Assembly (NCBI RefSeq): GCF_033954835.1
Contig: NZ_CP121471.1
Coordinates: forward strand, 2,660,501-2,724,500
Length of the DNA stretch: 64,000 nucleotides
Origin: Thiorhodovibrio frisius
Lineage (GTDB): Bacteria > Pseudomonadota > Gammaproteobacteria > Chromatiales > Chromatiaceae
Direction of reading: 5' to 3'
Shown one piece after another: positions 62,514 to 64,000 of this stretch; the stretch's first letter is position 1, and each line of letters begins with the position of its first letter. Made by a program: the position numbers and the translations under genes. The notes under the pieces are model-generated. The model ran no database searches. It worked only from the letters and a program-made list of their open reading frames with translations, and was not told where the DNA came from.

Positions 62514-64000
62514 ATGGCCGCCAACACCAGCACCATCGCCGCCACCGAAGCCGGCAAGCTCGCGCCCATCCATGCCGAGCGCATTCTGATCCTGGATTTC
62601 GGCTCTCAGTACAGCCAGCTCATCGCGCGCCGCGTGCGCGAAGCAGGCGTCTACTGCGAACTCCACCCTTTCGATGTCGATGCCGCCCTGCTGCGCGATT
62701 TCGCTCCCCACGGCATCATTCTCTCTGGGGGGCCGGAATCCGTGCATCAAGGCCAATCTCCCCAAGCCGATCCTCTGGTGTTTGCGCTTGGCGTGCCAGT
62801 GCTTGGCATCTGCTATGGCATGCAGACCATGGCCGCTGCCCTTGGCGGTCGGGTGGCGGCGGCCGAACGGCGCGAATACGGCTATGCCCAAGTGCGCGCG
62901 CGCGGCCATTCGCGGCTGCTACATGCCATCGAGGATCATGACTCACCCGAGGGCTTCGGCCTGCTTGATGTCTGGATGAGCCATGGCGACCGAGTCGAAA
63001 CCCTGCCCGATGGCTTTCAGGTCATTGCCGAGACCGACAACGCCCCGCTGGCCGGCATCGCCGATGAGACACGCGGATTCTACGGCCTGCAATTCCATCC
63101 CGAAGTCACCCACACCCGCCAGGGTCAGCGCATGCTCGCGCGCTTTGTGCATGAGATCTGCGGCTGCGGCAAACGCTGGACGCCGGCAAAAATTGCTGAG
63201 GAAACCATCGAACGGGTGCGCGCTCAGGTCGGCGAGGATCATGTCCTGCTCGGCCTGTCCGGCGGGGTGGATTCTGCCGTGGTCGCCGCCCTGCTGCATC
63301 AGGCCATCGGCGAGCAGCTCATCTGCGTCTTTGTCGATAACGGCCTGCTGCGCGCGGGCGAGGCCGACCAGGTCATGGCCACCTTCGCGCGGCACATGGG
63401 CGTGCGCGTGGTCAAAGTGGATGCCGAGGAGCGCTTTCTTGCGCGCTTGGCCGGCGTTGACGATCCTGAACAGAAGCGCAAGCGCATTGGCAATACCTTC
63501 ATTGAGGTGTTCGAGCAGGAAGCCGCGCGCCACCCGGAGGTGCGCTGGCTGGCCCAGGGAACCATCTACCCCGATGTGATTGAATCCGCCGGCGCCCGCA
63601 CAGGCAAGGCTAAAGTCATCAAATCCCATCACAACGTCGGCGGTCTGCCTGAGCGCATGCAGCTGAAACTGCTCGAACCCCTGCGGGAGTTGTTCAAAGA
63701 CGAGGTGCGCAAGCTTGGGCTAGAGCTTGGCCTGCCGGCAGACATGGTCTATCGCCATCCCTTTCCAGGCCCCGGTCTCGGCGTGCGCATCCTGGGCGAA
63801 GTCCACAAGGATTATGCTGATCGGCTGCGGCTGGCAGACGCTATTTTTATTGAAGAACTGCGCCGCGCCGGGCTCTACGATCAGGTCTCCCAGGCCTTTG
63901 CGGTCTTTCTGCCAGTGCGCTCAGTCGGAGTGGTTGGAGACAACCGTCAGTATGCGCATGTGATCGCGCTGCGCGCGGTCGAAACCATCGACTTCATGAC
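62514..64000 (+). CDS. guaA: GMP synthase (glutamine-hydrolysing), 3' end outside the window
   Basis: The first 495 codons are present; full-length GuaA is about 525 residues, so only the end is missing. The glutamine amidotransferase part has [20 protein letters not shown], the nucleophile Cys in [15 protein letters not shown] and the His in FHPEVTHT. The ATP-pyrophosphatase P-loop is [15 protein letters not shown], followed by [20 protein letters not shown] and the dimerisation domain. It converts XMP to GMP, directly after GuaB action. An extra N-terminal stretch of about 23 residues precedes the conserved start; a downstream start is possible. Confidence 0.96.
   Translation, partial: MAANTSTIAATEAGKLAPIHAERILILDFGSQYSQLIARRVREAGVYCELHPFDVDAALLRDFAPHGIILSGGPESVHQGQSPQADPLVFALGVPVLGICYGMQTMAAALGGRVAAAERREYGYAQVRARGHSRLLHAIEDHDSPEGFGLLDVWMSHGDRVETLPDGFQVIAETDNAPLAGIADETRGFYGLQFHPEVTHTRQGQRMLARFVHEICGCGKRWTPAKIAEETIERVRAQVGEDHVLLGLSGGVDSAVVAALLHQAIGEQLICVFVDNGLLRAGEADQVMATFARHMGVRVVKVDAEERFLARLAGVDDPEQKRKRIGNTFIEVFEQEAARHPEVRWLAQGTIYPDVIESAGARTGKAKVIKSHHNVGGLPERMQLKLLEPLRELFKDEVRKLGLELGLPADMVYRHPFPGPGLGVRILGEVHKDYADRLRLADAIFIEELRRAGLYDQVSQAFAVFLPVRSVGVVGDNRQYAHVIALRAVETIDFM

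Overview
The window looks like chromosomal DNA of a GC-rich gammaproteobacterium. A purple sulfur bacterium (Chromatiaceae) or close relative is my best guess. The basis is the housekeeping order (rpoE-rseA-rseB-rseC ... mucD-lepA-lepB-DUF4845-rnc-era-recO-pdxJ, with nadB divergent from rpoE; dksA-gluQ; guaB-guaA), plus a CbbY-like phosphatase, a beta-carbonic anhydrase and interspersed GC-rich palindromes. The genus is inference only.

Positions 1-18400 form an accessory island of toxin-antitoxin (TA) modules, nuclease-like genes, insertion sequences and gene debris. A TumE/TumA pair lies at 709-1337. Next come repeated copies of one cassette, all on the minus strand: a short upstream ORF, a secreted protein with a Cys-clamped EF-hand-like loop and 7-residue repeats, and a GC-rich block of about 320 bp. 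Copy A is at about 1757-2696, copy B is split between 3190-3672 and 5079-5528, copy C is at about 11345-12207, and an orphan block piece lies at 13938-14040. Two identical inverted IS3-family elements (3673-5078 and 5985-7390) interrupt copy B and the istA gene of an IS21-family element (5529-9665). Both leave 3-bp target duplications, so both broken genes can be rebuilt. A Phd/ParE module (10482-11103) has a degraded second copy (14388-14788) and a third scrap beside the IS21 element. An AAA-like/PD-(D/E)XK protein is at 12229-13785 and an orphan RelB-like antitoxin at 14105-14371. A four-gene DDE/AAA transposon occupies about 14948-18401.

Positions 18747-32311 are core genome. Transaldolase is on the plus strand. 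It is followed by a long minus-strand block running from the sigma-E regulon (rpoE, rseA, rseB, rseC, an uncharacterised gene, mucD) into lepA, lepB, DUF4845, rnc, era, recO and pdxJ. This joins envelope stress sensing, signal-peptide cleavage, translation quality control and ribosome/RNA maturation.

Positions 32645-49597 carry nadB, a beta-carbonic anhydrase, a DUF3050 protein and a probable lipoprotein. A decayed stretch follows with histidine-kinase and Rpn remnants. Then come a P-type ATPase, a DHH phosphoesterase, a ZnuD-like TonB receptor behind a clear Zur box, a chemoreceptor with a c-type haem motif, a Ycf46-like AAA+ protein, exopolyphosphatase and an SCP2-like protein.

Positions 49598-64000 hold a CbbY-like phosphatase, dksA-gluQ and a phosphoketolase next to glycogen phosphorylase (a route from glycogen to acetyl phosphate). 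These are followed by a DUF5610-like protein, a membrane protein, a lipoprotein and the guaB-guaA operon, with guaA cut by the window edge. No rRNA, tRNA or CRISPR array was recognised.
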